Assembly: GCF_001477625.1 (NCBI RefSeq) | Contig: NZ_CP013692.1 | Coordinates: 3,286,001 to 3,350,000, forward strand | Origin: Paucibacter sp. KCTC 42545 | Lineage (GTDB): Bacteria > Pseudomonadota > Gammaproteobacteria > Burkholderiales > Burkholderiaceae_C | Direction: 5' to 3' | Length of the DNA stretch: 64,000 bases | In this document: piece by piece, positions 27,336-35,751 of the stretch | How positions within the stretch are numbered: the stretch's first letter is position 1 | Layout: the number at the start of each line of letters is the position of its first letter | Position numbers and translations under genes: made by a program | Notes under the pieces: generated by a model | The model's input: the letters and a program-made list of their open reading frames with translations, nothing else | Told to the model about the DNA's origin: nothing | Databases searched by the model: none

Positions 27336-28256
27336 ATGCACATCCACGACGAGCAAGCCACCACCGCCCTGCTGCCCTTTGATCGTCTGATTCCTGCCGT
27401 GGCCCAGGCCATGCTGGACCTGCGCGCCGGCCACATCCACGCCAGCCAGCGCACCGTGCTGCCCCTGCCCGAAGGCGGCAGCTACCTTGCCATGCCCTGC
27501 ACCGATGCGCAGTTCGCCATCACCAAGCTGGTGGCCGTAACTCCGGCCAACCGACTTGTGGGCCAGCCCACCATCCAAGGCCGGGTCATCGTCAGCCAGG
27601 CCAGCACGGGCACGCCGCTGATGGTCTTGGACGGCTCGGTCGTAACGGCCCGCCGCACCGCCGCAGTCACCTTGCTGGGCATCGAAACACTGCTCGGCAC
27701 TGCCCCGAGCAGCGTGGCCCTGGTCGGCACCGGTGGCCAGGCCCGCATGCACGCACTGGCCATGGCCGAACGCTGGCCCGGCGTGGAGTTGCGCAGCGTT
27801 GGCCGCACCGCGTCGCAAAGCAAGCTGTTCGCCGCCAGCCTGGCCGACGAGGCACACATCAACATCAAAGCCCTGTCCTTGGAACAAGCCCTGCTCGGCG
27901 CCACCGTGGCGGTCGCCGCCACCACCTCGCTGACGGCTGTATTGCCACAAGACGTTGATGCCAACACCTTAATCGTCGGCTTGGGCAGCTTCACCCCCGA
28001 GATGGCCGAACTGCCCGCCGCCCAGGTACGCACACGCCAAGTTTGGGTCGACGACCTGGACGGCGCCCGCCATGAGGCCGGCGACTTGCTGCAAGCCGGC
28101 CTCGACTGGTCACGCGTTCACCCACTCAGCGACGCCCTGCTTACCCCCGAGGTGCGCCGCGCCCCCATGCTGCTGAAAACCGTCGGCCACGCCGCCTGGG
28201 ACCTGGCCGCCGTGCGGGTCGCCATGGGCGCCGACACCGGCAATTCAAGTATTTGA
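27336..28256 (+). CDS. Ornithine cyclodeaminase/mu-crystallin family protein
   Basis: A protein of 306 residues from the ATG at 27336 (an in-frame TTG at 27312 lies upstream). The family includes ornithine cyclodeaminase, alanine dehydrogenase-like enzymes and delta-1-pyrroline/piperideine-2-carboxylate reductases; all use NAD(P). The N-terminal substrate half contains LPLPEGGSYLAMPC and LVAVTPANR. The dinucleotide-binding motif GTGGQARMHALAM is at about residues 132-144. The C-terminal half contains VGLGSFTPEMAELP. The PEGGSYLAMP signature looks closer to the ketimine reductase branch than to true cyclodeaminase, but that is inference. It is divergent from ftsY and ends 61 nt before the tRNA-Met gene. 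Confidence 0.85.
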   Translation: MHIHDEQATTALLPFDRLIPAVAQAMLDLRAGHIHASQRTVLPLPEGGSYLAMPCTDAQFAITKLVAVTPANRLVGQPTIQGRVIVSQASTGTPLMVLDGSVVTARRTAAVTLLGIETLLGTAPSSVALVGTGGQARMHALAMAERWPGVELRSVGRTASQSKLFAASLADEAHINIKALSLEQALLGATVAVAATTSLTAVLPQDVDANTLIVGLGSFTPEMAELPAAQVRTRQVWVDDLDGARHEAGDLLQAGLDWSRVHPLSDALLTPEVRRAPMLLKTVGHAAWDLAAVRVAMGADTGNSSI

Positions 28257-28276
28257 AAGTTTTTTTAGAAAAACTC

Positions 28277-28306
28277 TTGCGGAGCCAAAAATAACGGTGC
28301 TATAGT
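28277..28306 (+). promoter_or_regulatory. Promoter of tRNA-Met
   Basis: -35 TTGCGG (28277-28282), 18-bp spacer, -10 TATAGT (28301-28306), about 11 nt before the tRNA gene. Confidence 0.7.
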
Positions 28307-28317
28307 AGAGGGCTTGA

Positions 28318-28394
<77 letters not shown>

Positions 28395-28402
28395 AAAAAT
28401 GG

Positions 28403-28438
28403 AAGCCTTGTAAGTCGACGACTTACAAGGCTTTTTCA
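28403..28438 (+). terminator. Terminator after tRNA-Met
   Basis: 13-bp perfect stem AAGCCTTGTAAGT/ACTTACAAGGCTT with a 5-nt loop CGACG, then a T-run. Confidence 0.92.
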
Positions 28439-28614
28439 TTTTCAGGACTGCAAATGGAACGCCCGTGGCGAGATCAAAGCCTCTGCTACTCCATTGACCG
28501 CAGCCTGCCCGCTCCTACTTCTGCATCCACGCCGGCCCAACTCCAGTCCGCGCGCAAGTCCACCTGAGCAGCGCCGACACCGCCACCAGCGATATTCACC
28601 TCCCGCTCCACCGT

Positions 28615-30429
28615 TCAGTCGCGGTAAAGCGCCTCCACCACATCGCGATGCGCCTCGATCACCGCGGTGCGGCGCAGCTTCAGCGTGGGCGTCAGCTGCC
28701 CGGCATCGATGCTGAAATTGCCCGCGATGATGTCGAACTTGCGCACTTGGCTGACTCGCGCGTGCCGCGCATTGACCTCGTCCACCTGCGCCTGCACGGC
28801 GGCCAATAGCTTGGGATGCTGCAGCAAGCCCGTCTGCGGCAAACCTTCCCTTTCGGCAAAGGCTTGCAACTCCGCAGCCTTGAGCGTCAGCAATGCCGCC
28901 AAGAAATGCCGGCCTTCACCCACCACCACTGCATGCTCAATCAGAGGCTGGCTCATCAGGTCGCTCTCCACATTGGCAGGCGAGATGTTCTTGCCCCCGG
29001 AGGTGATGATCAGGTCCTTCTTGCGGCCGGTGATGTAGAGATAGCCCTGCTCATCCAAGCGCCCCAGATCACCACTGTGCAGCCAGCCGCCTTGCAGCGC
29101 TTCGGCGGTGGCCCGCGCATCGCCGGCATAACCCACAAAGACGCCAGGGCCCTGCATCAGCACCTCGCCATCCTCGGCGATGCGCAGCGCCAGCCCCGGA
29201 ATGGCACGGCCCACCGAGCCGATGCGCGTGGCACCCTCGACATTGAGGGTCGCCGGGCCGCACACCTCGCTCTGCCCGTAAACCTCGCGCACCACCAGAT
29301 CCAAGCCGAGGAAGAAGTTCAGGTTCTCCGGCGAGATCGGTGCAGCGCCCGAGATCAGCAGCACCGCCTCGTCCAGGCCCAGCGCCTTCTTGACCTTGTT
29401 CAACACCAGCCGGCGCGCCAGGCCCATCTGTAGGCGCTGCAGCAGGCCGGGCGCTTGCCCGCCGAGCCGGCACTCATGCCAGCGCCGCGACACGCCCATG
29501 GACCAGCGCGCCAGCGCCCCCTTGACGCCGGTGGCCGCGCCGATCTTCTCGGCCAGGCCGGTATGCATCTTTTCCCACAGCCGCGGCACGCCGAAGTAGA
29601 TGGTCGGGTGCACCTCCTTCATATGGTCCAGCAACTGATCGATGGCGCGCGCGAAATAGATCGCATAGCCGCCCCGCGCGGGGGCATGGATGGCGCCCAC
29701 TTTCTCCGCCACATGGGCGAAGGGCAAGAAGGAGATCAGGCGTGAGCGCTCATGCGTGCGGTAGATCTGGTTGAGCGCCTGCGCGGTCCAAGCCAGATTG
29801 CCGTGGCTGAGCATCACCGCCTTGGGATGGCCAGTGGTGCCCGAGGTATAGATCAAGGCCCCCAGATCGCTGGGCTGCAAAGCCGCCAGCCGGCGCTCCA
29901 CCTCGGCCTGCAGATCCGCCGCATCGGCGCCGCTGCCCAGGGCCAGGAAAGCATCCCAGGCCAGGGTCTGCGGCAGCTGCACACCCCCCATGCTAACCAC
30001 GTCCTTGAGATGGGGCAGCACCTTGCGCCGGCCCTCGATCTTGGCCAGCTGCGCCGCATCCTCCAGCAGCAAGAGCGGCGCCTTGGCATGGTTCAGGATG
30101 TAGTCGACCTCGGTCGGCGCGCTGGTCCAGTAGATGCCTGCGGTGGTGGCGCCGACCATCATGGCGGCATGATCCATGATCAGCCATTCGGGCCGATTGA
30201 AGCCCAGGATGCAGACGCTCTGATGCGGCTGCACGCCCAGCGCCACCAGGGCGCGCGCAGCACGCTGGACCACGGCCAGCAGCTCGGCCCAGCTGTGGGG
30301 CTCCCAGTGGCGCTCACCTCGCACATAGTAGGCGGGGCGATCCGGGATGCGCGCGGCCGTGGCCAGCAGACAAAACGGGGTCAGCTGCCGCTCGGCAGCA
30401 GCGCCACCGGGGGCATGGGTGTCGGTCAT
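28615..30429 (-). CDS. Long-chain/medium-chain acyl-CoA synthetase (AMP-forming), AtuH-like by position
   Basis: A protein of 604 residues. Adenylate-forming motifs are clear: YTSGTTGHPKAVMLSHGN (P-loop-like), YGQSEVCGPATLN, and the hinge YITGRKKDLIITSGGKNI. It activates a carboxylic acid with ATP and CoA. The chain length cannot be told from the sequence. It closes the seven-gene catabolic operon and lies 53 nt after the beta-keto acid cleavage gene. In the Pseudomonas atu cluster the last gene, atuH, is also a fatty acyl-CoA ligase. This supports, but does not prove, a terpenoid or branched acid substrate. Confidence 0.88.
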   Translation of the reverse strand: MTDTHAPGGAAAERQLTPFCLLATAARIPDRPAYYVRGERHWEPHSWAELLAVVQRAARALVALGVQPHQSVCILGFNRPEWLIMDHAAMMVGATTAGIYWTSAPTEVDYILNHAKAPLLLLEDAAQLAKIEGRRKVLPHLKDVVSMGGVQLPQTLAWDAFLALGSGADAADLQAEVERRLAALQPSDLGALIYTSGTTGHPKAVMLSHGNLAWTAQALNQIYRTHERSRLISFLPFAHVAEKVGAIHAPARGGYAIYFARAIDQLLDHMKEVHPTIYFGVPRLWEKMHTGLAEKIGAATGVKGALARWSMGVSRRWHECRLGGQAPGLLQRLQMGLARRLVLNKVKKALGLDEAVLLISGAAPISPENLNFFLGLDLVVREVYGQSEVCGPATLNVEGATRIGSVGRAIPGLALRIAEDGEVLMQGPGVFVGYAGDARATAEALQGGWLHSGDLGRLDEQGYLYITGRKKDLIITSGGKNISPANVESDLMSQPLIEHAVVVGEGRHFLAALLTLKAAELQAFAEREGLPQTGLLQHPKLLAAVQAQVDEVNARHARVSQVRKFDIIAGNFSIDAGQLTPTLKLRRTAVIEAHRDVVEALYRD

Positions 30430-30482
30430 CGCCGTCTCCTTCGGATTGCTGGCCTACGCACTGCGGGTGGTGGTGCTCGTGC

Positions 30483-31364
30483 TCAGCGGCTCAAGCCGAG
30501 CAGCGACCGGGCTTCAGCAGGGCTGGCAATGGCACGCCCGGCGCGCTCGGCGCACTGCGCCAGGGCCTGGATCAGCACACCGTTGCCGCTGGCGCGGGTG
30601 CCGTCGGGCAGGTAGAAGGTGTCTTCCAGCCCGGTGCGCAACATGCCGCCGAGCTCAGCAGTGCGCTGGTGCACCGGCCAGATCTCGGCGCGGCCGATCA
30701 AGGTGCTCTGCCACACCGCGCCCTCCACCACATAGCGCGGCAAGAGCGCAAGCAGATCGGCATCACAAGGCATGCCCGAGGCCACACCCATCACGAAGTT
30801 GTACTCGGGCCGGCCCATGGTCTCGGCTTTGAACATGCCGTTCTTCACGAACATGCCCACCGCGCGCACGATGCCCACATCGAAACACTCAAACTCGGGA
30901 TGCACGCCACATTCCGCCATCACATCCAAAAAGGCCTGCACCTTGGCCACCGGGTTGTCGAACACCATGGGCGGCCAAGCCCAGCTGCCATCGTCTTTGA
31001 GCTTGAGGTAGTTGAGGCTGCCGGCATTGCAGGCGGCAATCTCGGGGCGCACGCGGCGTATGCAAGCGGCGGGGCCGGAAATGTCCGGGCCGATCACGCC
31101 GGTGGTGAGGTTGATGATGACGCCGGGGCAAGCGGCCCGAATGGCACTGATCACGCCGTCAGCCACGTCTGGATCCCAGCTGGGCAGATGGCTCAAGCCC
31201 TCATCCTGCATGCGCAAGTGCACATGCATCACCGAGGCACCGGCGTTGAAGGCATCGCGCGCCTCTTGCGCCATCTGCGCCGGCGTCACCGGCACCGGGT
31301 GCTGCGTGGGATTGGTGAGCACGCCCGTCAGTGCGCAGCTCAAAATGGCTTTGTTCTTGTCCAT
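30483..31364 (-). CDS. BKACE (beta-keto acid cleavage enzyme) family protein
   Basis: A protein of 293 residues, the usual length for the 3-keto-5-aminohexanoate cleavage enzyme family. It has the zinc-binding MHVHLR motif (His47, His49), LTTGVIG, and the acidic ECFDVG segment near residue 158. Family members condense a beta-keto acid with acetyl-CoA to give acetoacetate and a new acyl-CoA, using Zn2+. The start lies 8 nt after the carboxylase alpha gene. The leucine (liu) pathway has an HMG-CoA lyase in its cluster; this operon instead carries a BKACE. I infer it does the carbon-carbon cleavage step of this route. The substrate is unknown. Confidence 0.9.
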   Translation of the reverse strand: MDKNKAILSCALTGVLTNPTQHPVPVTPAQMAQEARDAFNAGASVMHVHLRMQDEGLSHLPSWDPDVADGVISAIRAACPGVIINLTTGVIGPDISGPAACIRRVRPEIAACNAGSLNYLKLKDDGSWAWPPMVFDNPVAKVQAFLDVMAECGVHPEFECFDVGIVRAVGMFVKNGMFKAETMGRPEYNFVMGVASGMPCDADLLALLPRYVVEGAVWQSTLIGRAEIWPVHQRTAELGGMLRTGLEDTFYLPDGTRASGNGVLIQALAQCAERAGRAIASPAEARSLLGLSR

Positions 31365-31372
31365 GTGATTCC

Positions 31373-33286
31373 TTAATCCTCAAGTTCGACCAGCAGGGCG
31401 CCGGCCGCCACAGATTCGCGCAGCCCCACATGCAGCGCCTTCACCCGCCCGGCCCGGCCGGCGGTGAGCCACATTTCCATCTTCATGGCCTCCACGCTGA
31501 GCAAGGCCTGACCCTCCGCCACCGCATCGCCCACCGCCACCAAAACCTGCGCCACCAGGCCCGCCACGGGGGCACGCGCATGGGCGGGGTTGTTGAGGTC
31601 GCGGGCCTCGGGGAAGGCCGAGGGCTCGTGGAAGCTGAACACGGCCGCAGCGCTGGCAAGTTCCAGGCCGCACTTGCTTTCATCACGCACCGCAATGACG
31701 CTGCGCTGCACACCGTCCAAGGCCACGCGCCAGCGGCCCTCGGCGTCTTGGCCCAGCAGGCTGATCTGGTGCGCCTGCTCGGGGCCCTGCAGACGCAACT
31801 GGCCGCCGCTGGCCGTGACACGCCAGTGGCGGCGCTGCTCTCCCTGCTGCAGGGCAAAGTCAAAGCTGGCCACGCCAGCGGACCGCGCGGTGGCAGTTCC
31901 ATCACCCAGCAGCAGGGCTGCGGCGATCAGCCAGTCGGTCGGCGCGGGCTGGGGCGCCGGCAAGGCCCATTCGTCCAGAGAGGCGGTGTGCAAACGGGCC
32001 GCGTGGAATTCCTGATGGTCCAGCAGATCGGCCAAGAAGCGGCCATTGTTGACTATGCCCAAAAGGGGCGCATCGGCAAGGGCGGCGCGCAGGCGCCGGA
32101 TGGCATCCTCGCGGTCACGCCCATGCGCGATGAATTTGGCCACCATGGCGTCGTAGTGCGGTCCCACCTCGCCGCCCTCGGCCACGCCGGCATCGATGCG
32201 CACACCGGGGCGCCGCGCCAGCTCGGGGCGCCACCAGGTGATCTGGCCGGTCTGCGGCCGGAAGCCCTCGTAGGGATTCTCCACATAGAGCCGCACCTCG
32301 ATGGCATGGCCCTGGAACTGCACATCCTGCTGCGCCAGCGGCAAGGGCTCGCCCGCGGCGATGCGCAGCTGCCATTCCACCAGGTCCAGCCCAGTGACGC
32401 ATTCGGTCACCGGATGCTCGACCTGCAAGCGCGTGTTCATCTCCAAGAAGTAATGCTTCAACTCCGCATCGACGATGAACTCCACCGTGCCCGCCCCCAC
32501 ATAGCCCACCGCCTGTGCGGCCGCCACCGCATCGGCGCCCATGGCGGCACGCATGGCCGCACTCACCACCGGCGAGGGCGATTCTTCGATTACCTTTTGG
32601 CGTCGGCGCTGCGCCGTGCAGTCGCGCTCACCCAGGTGGATGCAATGCCCATGCGCATCGGCAAACACCTGAATCTCGATGTGCCGGCCTTGGGTGATGA
32701 GGCGCTCCAGCATCAGGGTGCCGTCGCCGAAGGCGCTCTCGGCCTCGCGGCGCGCCCCGGCCAGCGCGCCGGCCAGCTCGGCAGGCTGATGCACCACCCG
32801 CATGCCCCGCCCGCCCCCGCCCGCCACGGCCTTGACCAGCAGCGGGTAGCCCAGCTTCGCGGCCTCGGCGGTGAGCGTGGCTTCATCCTGCTGCGCGCCC
32901 AGATAGCCCGGCACGCAGGGCACAGCGGCCGCCAACATGCGCTGCTTGGCGGCCGACTTGCTGCCCATGGCCGCAATGCTGGCCGCCGGCGGGCCGATGA
33001 ACACCAGGCCCACGTCCACACAGGCCTGGGCAAAGTCAGGCCGCTCGGAGAGGAAGCCGTAGCCGGGGTGGAGGGCATCGGCGCCGGTGCGGCGCGCGGC
33101 ATCCAGGATGGCGGCGATGTCCAGATAGGAATGGATCGCCAGCGCCTCGTCGGCCTGCGCCACATGGGGCGAATGCGCGTCGGGCTCGGTGTAGACGGCC
33201 ACGGTGCGATAGCCCAGATTGCGGGCCGTGCGCATCACGCGGCAGGCGATTTCGCCGCGGTTGGCGACAAGAATTTTGCTAAACAT
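31373..33286 (-). CDS. Acyl-CoA carboxylase alpha subunit (biotin carboxylase plus carrier), AtuF/LiuD type
   Basis: A protein of 637 residues from the ATG at 33286 (GGAG upstream). The biotin carboxylase half has [28 protein letters not shown] and [15 protein letters not shown] linking BT-like region follows. The C-terminal biotinyl domain has VEAMKMEMW with biotinyl Lys602. With the beta subunit encoded at 35752-37362 it would carboxylate the gamma-methyl carbon of a branched 2-enoyl-CoA such as methylcrotonyl-CoA or geranyl-CoA. The gene is preceded by three tandem copies of its own 5' end (33287-33700), which displace it 410 nt from the enoyl-CoA hydratase gene in an otherwise compact operon. 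Confidence 0.93.
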   Translation of the reverse strand: MFSKILVANRGEIACRVMRTARNLGYRTVAVYTEPDAHSPHVAQADEALAIHSYLDIAAILDAARRTGADALHPGYGFLSERPDFAQACVDVGLVFIGPPAASIAAMGSKSAAKQRMLAAAVPCVPGYLGAQQDEATLTAEAAKLGYPLLVKAVAGGGGRGMRVVHQPAELAGALAGARREAESAFGDGTLMLERLITQGRHIEIQVFADAHGHCIHLGERDCTAQRRRQKVIEESPSPVVSAAMRAAMGADAVAAAQAVGYVGAGTVEFIVDAELKHYFLEMNTRLQVEHPVTECVTGLDLVEWQLRIAAGEPLPLAQQDVQFQGHAIEVRLYVENPYEGFRPQTGQITWWRPELARRPGVRIDAGVAEGGEVGPHYDAMVAKFIAHGRDREDAIRRLRAALADAPLLGIVNNGRFLADLLDHQEFHAARLHTASLDEWALPAPQPAPTDWLIAAALLLGDGTATARSAGVASFDFALQQGEQRRHWRVTASGGQLRLQGPEQAHQISLLGQDAEGRWRVALDGVQRSVIAVRDESKCGLELASAAAVFSFHEPSAFPEARDLNNPAHARAPVAGLVAQVLVAVGDAVAEGQALLSVEAMKMEMWLTAGRAGRVKALHVGLRESVAAGALLVELED

Positions 33287-33422
33287 GGCTGCTCCGCGGC
33301 TCAATCGCCGCTCGCTGCGCGAGCCAGGCGATTTGGTGTTTGCTTACATGCTGCGCATATGAGCGCCCCCCCGCGCCTGCGGCGCGACCGCCGCGGTTGG
33401 CGACAAGAATTTTGCTAAACAT
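33279..33422 (-). CDS. Mini-ORF C with carboxylase-like N-terminus
   Basis: 47 codons, nearly identical to mini-ORF B. Its stop TAG (33279-33281) lies inside the carboxylase alpha start region: ATG at 33286, TTTAG following. Ribosomes finishing here could re-initiate on the true gene. Confidence 0.4.
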   Translation of the reverse strand: MFSKILVANRGGRAAGAGGRSYAQHVSKHQIAWLAQRAAIEPRSSHV

Positions 33423-33558
33423 GGCTGCTCCGCGGCTCAATCGCCGCTCGCTGCGCGAGCCAGGCGATTTGGTGTTTGCTCACATGCTGCGCATATGAGC
33501 GCCCCCCCGCGCCTGCGGCGCGACCGCCGCGGTTGGCGACAAGAATTTTGCTAAACAT
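33415..33558 (-). CDS. Mini-ORF B with carboxylase-like N-terminus
   Basis: 47 codons: MFSKILVANRGGRAAGAGGR, then the same tail ending AAIEPRSSHV. Its stop TAG overlaps the next ATG by 8 nt (ATGTTTAG). GGAG precedes its ATG. Confidence 0.4.
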   Translation of the reverse strand: MFSKILVANRGGRAAGAGGRSYAQHVSKHQIAWLAQRAAIEPRSSHV

Positions 33559-33700
33559 GGCTGCTCCGCGGCTCAATCGCCGCCCGCTGCGCGAGCCAGG
33601 CGATTTGGTGTTTGCTCACATGCTGCGCATATGAGCGCACCCCCGCGCCTGCGGCGCGACCGCCACGATTGGCAATGAGTATCTTGCTGAAGCTGCTCAT
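33551..33700 (-). CDS. Mini-ORF A with carboxylase-like N-terminus
   Basis: 49 codons: [20 protein letters not shown], then a tail ending AAIEPRSSHV. The start overlaps the hydratase stop (ATGA); the stop TAG lies inside the next start (ATGTTTAG). It is the outermost, most diverged unit. Confidence 0.4.
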   Translation of the reverse strand: MSSFSKILIANRGGRAAGAGVRSYAQHVSKHQIAWLAQRAAIEPRSSHV

Positions 33701-34497
33701 AACGGTGCCCATGCCGGCTTGCGTTGTTCGAGAAAGGCGCTCACCCCTTCCATGCCCTCGGGGCCTAGAGCGGCTTTGGTGAAAGCCTCTGCCGCCTCAT
33801 CCACCAGGCTGGCCGGGGCATGCAAGCGCGCCCTGGCCATCAAGGCCTTGGTGGCCGCAAGTGCACCGGGTGCACAGCGCAGGATTTCGCTCAACACACG
33901 CTGCAGGGCCGCGTCCAGGTCAGCGCCCACGTGCAGCTCATGCACCAGGCCCAAGGCCAAGGCCTGGCGAGCGTCCAGCTTGCCGCCGGTGACGGCCAGG
34001 CGCCGCGCCTGCGAGTAGCCCAGGCGCTCCACCAAGAATGGGGCAATCTGTGCCGGCACCACGCCCAGCGAGGTCTCGGGCAAGCGCAGGCTCGCCGTCT
34101 CGCCCGCCAGCACCACATCGGCAACGCAGGCCAGGCCCAAGCCACCGCCCATCACCACACCTTCCAGCACCACCACGATGGCCAGCTTGCTGGCCGCAAA
34201 AGCGCCGCAGAGGTGGCCGAAGGCGGCGTTCATCTCGGCCAGCACGCGCGGGCCCTCGTCGGCCAGGCGCATACGCGCAGCGGCCATGTCCTTGAGGTCG
34301 CCGCCGGCGCAGAAATGCCCGCCGGCACCGCGCAGCACGATCACGCGTACCGAGGCATCCGCCTCGGCCGCCGCCAGCGCGGCACGCAGCTCGGCCACCA
34401 TGGCGATCGACAGCGCATTGCGCAACTCAGGCCGGTTGAGCGTGAGGTGCAGCACGCCGCCCTCTCGCCGCAGCAGAACAGTTTTCGGTTCACTCAT
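33697..34497 (-). CDS. Enoyl-CoA hydratase/isomerase family protein (AtuE/LiuC-like)
   Basis: A protein of 266 residues of the crotonase family. The first oxyanion-hole motif is RGAGGHFCAGGDLKDMA, and the second is VVMGGGLGLACVADVVLAG with the catalytic-loop ETSLGVVPAQIAPF. By position it would hydrate the carboxylated enoyl-CoA (methylglutaconyl-CoA or isohexenylglutaconyl-CoA type) made by the carboxylase. The gene follows the acyl-CoA dehydrogenase by 84 nt. Its stop codon overlaps the outermost start copy of the carboxylase alpha repeat (ATGA at 33700). Confidence 0.9.
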   Translation of the reverse strand: MSEPKTVLLRREGGVLHLTLNRPELRNALSIAMVAELRAALAAAEADASVRVIVLRGAGGHFCAGGDLKDMAAARMRLADEGPRVLAEMNAAFGHLCGAFAASKLAIVVVLEGVVMGGGLGLACVADVVLAGETASLRLPETSLGVVPAQIAPFLVERLGYSQARRLAVTGGKLDARQALALGLVHELHVGADLDAALQRVLSEILRCAPGALAATKALMARARLHAPASLVDEAAEAFTKAALGPEGMEGVSAFLEQRKPAWAPL

Positions 34498-34581
34498 ACG
34501 AGAACGTCCTTACACCAAAGGGGACAGCCCGTCGCAGGCCACGAGCCCATGGCCTTGGCGCCCGACGCGCGTAGGGGTGGG

Positions 34582-35727
34582 TCATTTCGGCAGCGTGCCT
34601 TCGAGTTTGCAGATGATGGACAGCATCACCTCATCAGCGCCGCCGCCGATGGAGACCAGGCGCCCATCGCGGAAGGACTGGCTGATGGGGTTGTCCCAGG
34701 TGAAGCCCATGCCGCCCCAGTACTGCAAACAGGAATCGGACACCTCGCGAATCAGCCGGCCGCATTTGAGCTTGGCCATGGAGGCCAGCTTGGTGACGTC
34801 TTTGCCACTCACATACTGATCCACCGCCGTATAGGTGAGTGCACGCAGCGCCTCCACCTCGGTGCGCAACTCGGCCAGGCGGAAATGCACCACCTGGTTG
34901 TCGAGGATGGACTTGCCAAAGGCCTTGCGCTCGCGGGTGTAGCCGATGGTCAGGTCAATCAAGCGGTCCAGGTTCTTCAGCGAGCTGGCCGCGCCCCAGA
35001 GCCGCTCCTCCTGGAACTGCATCATCTGGAACACAAAGCCCATGCCCTCCTGCCCGATCAGATTGCGCTGCGGCACGCGCACGTTGTCGAAGAAGAGCTG
35101 AGCGGTGTCGGACGCATCCATGCCGATCTTGTGGATCTTCTGGCGCGTGATGCCGGGCGTGTCCATGGGCACGATGATCAGGCTCTTGTTCTTGTGCACC
35201 GAGCCTTCACTGGTGTTGGCCAGCAGGCAGCACCAGTCCGCTTGCATGGCGTTGGTGATCCACATCTTGCTGCCGTTGATCACATAGTCGCCGCCGTCCT
35301 TCTTGGCCGTGGTCTTGATGGCGGCCACGTCCGAGCCGCCGCCGGCCTCGGAGACGCCCAAGCAACCGACCACATCACCGGCGATGGAGGGCGCCAGGAA
35401 CTCGCGCCTGAGTTCGTCCGAACCAAAGCGCGCCAGCGCCGGCGTACACATATCGGTGTGCACGCCAATGCCCATGGGCACGCCGGCGCAGGCGCAGGTG
35501 CCCAGGGCCTCGGCCATCACCATGGAGTAGCTGAAGTCCAGGCCCGCGCCGCCGTACTCCTCGGGGTATTTCAGGCCCAGCAAGCCCAGATTGCCGAGCT
35601 TTTTGAAGACCTCGTGGGCCGGGAACTGCTCGGCCTTCTCCCACTCGGGCACATAGGGGTTGAGCTCTTTTTCGACAAACTTGGCCACGGTGTCGTAGAG
35701 GGCTCGGTGTTCAGCGGTGAGTTGCAT
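34582..35727 (-). CDS. Acyl-CoA dehydrogenase (AtuD/isovaleryl-CoA dehydrogenase-like)
   Basis: A protein of 381 residues that oxidises an acyl-CoA to the 2-enoyl form with FAD. Family signatures are GCLGVSEAGGGSDVAAIKT and the C-terminal QYWGGMGFTWDNPISQSFRD. The N-terminal segment with VPMGIGVHTDMCTPALARFG resembles what I recall of Pseudomonas AtuD (citronellyl-CoA dehydrogenase) more than LiuA. The ATG at 35727 is preferred to a GTG one codon upstream. It sits between carboxylase beta and the hydratase, which is the atuC-D-E order; in liu clusters the dehydrogenase comes first. Confidence 0.9.
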   Translation of the reverse strand: MQLTAEHRALYDTVAKFVEKELNPYVPEWEKAEQFPAHEVFKKLGNLGLLGLKYPEEYGGAGLDFSYSMVMAEALGTCACAGVPMGIGVHTDMCTPALARFGSDELRREFLAPSIAGDVVGCLGVSEAGGGSDVAAIKTTAKKDGGDYVINGSKMWITNAMQADWCCLLANTSEGSVHKNKSLIIVPMDTPGITRQKIHKIGMDASDTAQLFFDNVRVPQRNLIGQEGMGFVFQMMQFQEERLWGAASSLKNLDRLIDLTIGYTRERKAFGKSILDNQVVHFRLAELRTEVEALRALTYTAVDQYVSGKDVTKLASMAKLKCGRLIREVSDSCLQYWGGMGFTWDNPISQSFRDGRLVSIGGGADEVMLSIICKLEGTLPK

Positions 35728-35751
35728 CACGGGTCTCCTGGTGTTGTGTTG

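Larger units (their letters stand above)
33253..33702 (-). repeat. 136-bp tandem repeat of the carboxylase alpha 5' end
   Basis: The first 34 nt of the carboxylase gene (ATG at 33286) recur with ATGs at 33422 and 33558 (period exactly 136) and in diverged form at 33700. The two inner units differ by about one base. Each unit holds the gene-start copy (MFSKILVANRGG), a hairpin CGCGCCGCAGGCGCG, an inverted GGCTCGCGCAGCGAGC segment and a GGAG ribosome binding site before the next ATG. The outermost copy reads [14 protein letters not shown], and its ATG overlaps the enoyl-CoA hydratase stop as ATGA. It therefore probably marks the original start of the carboxylase gene. Confidence 0.93.
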
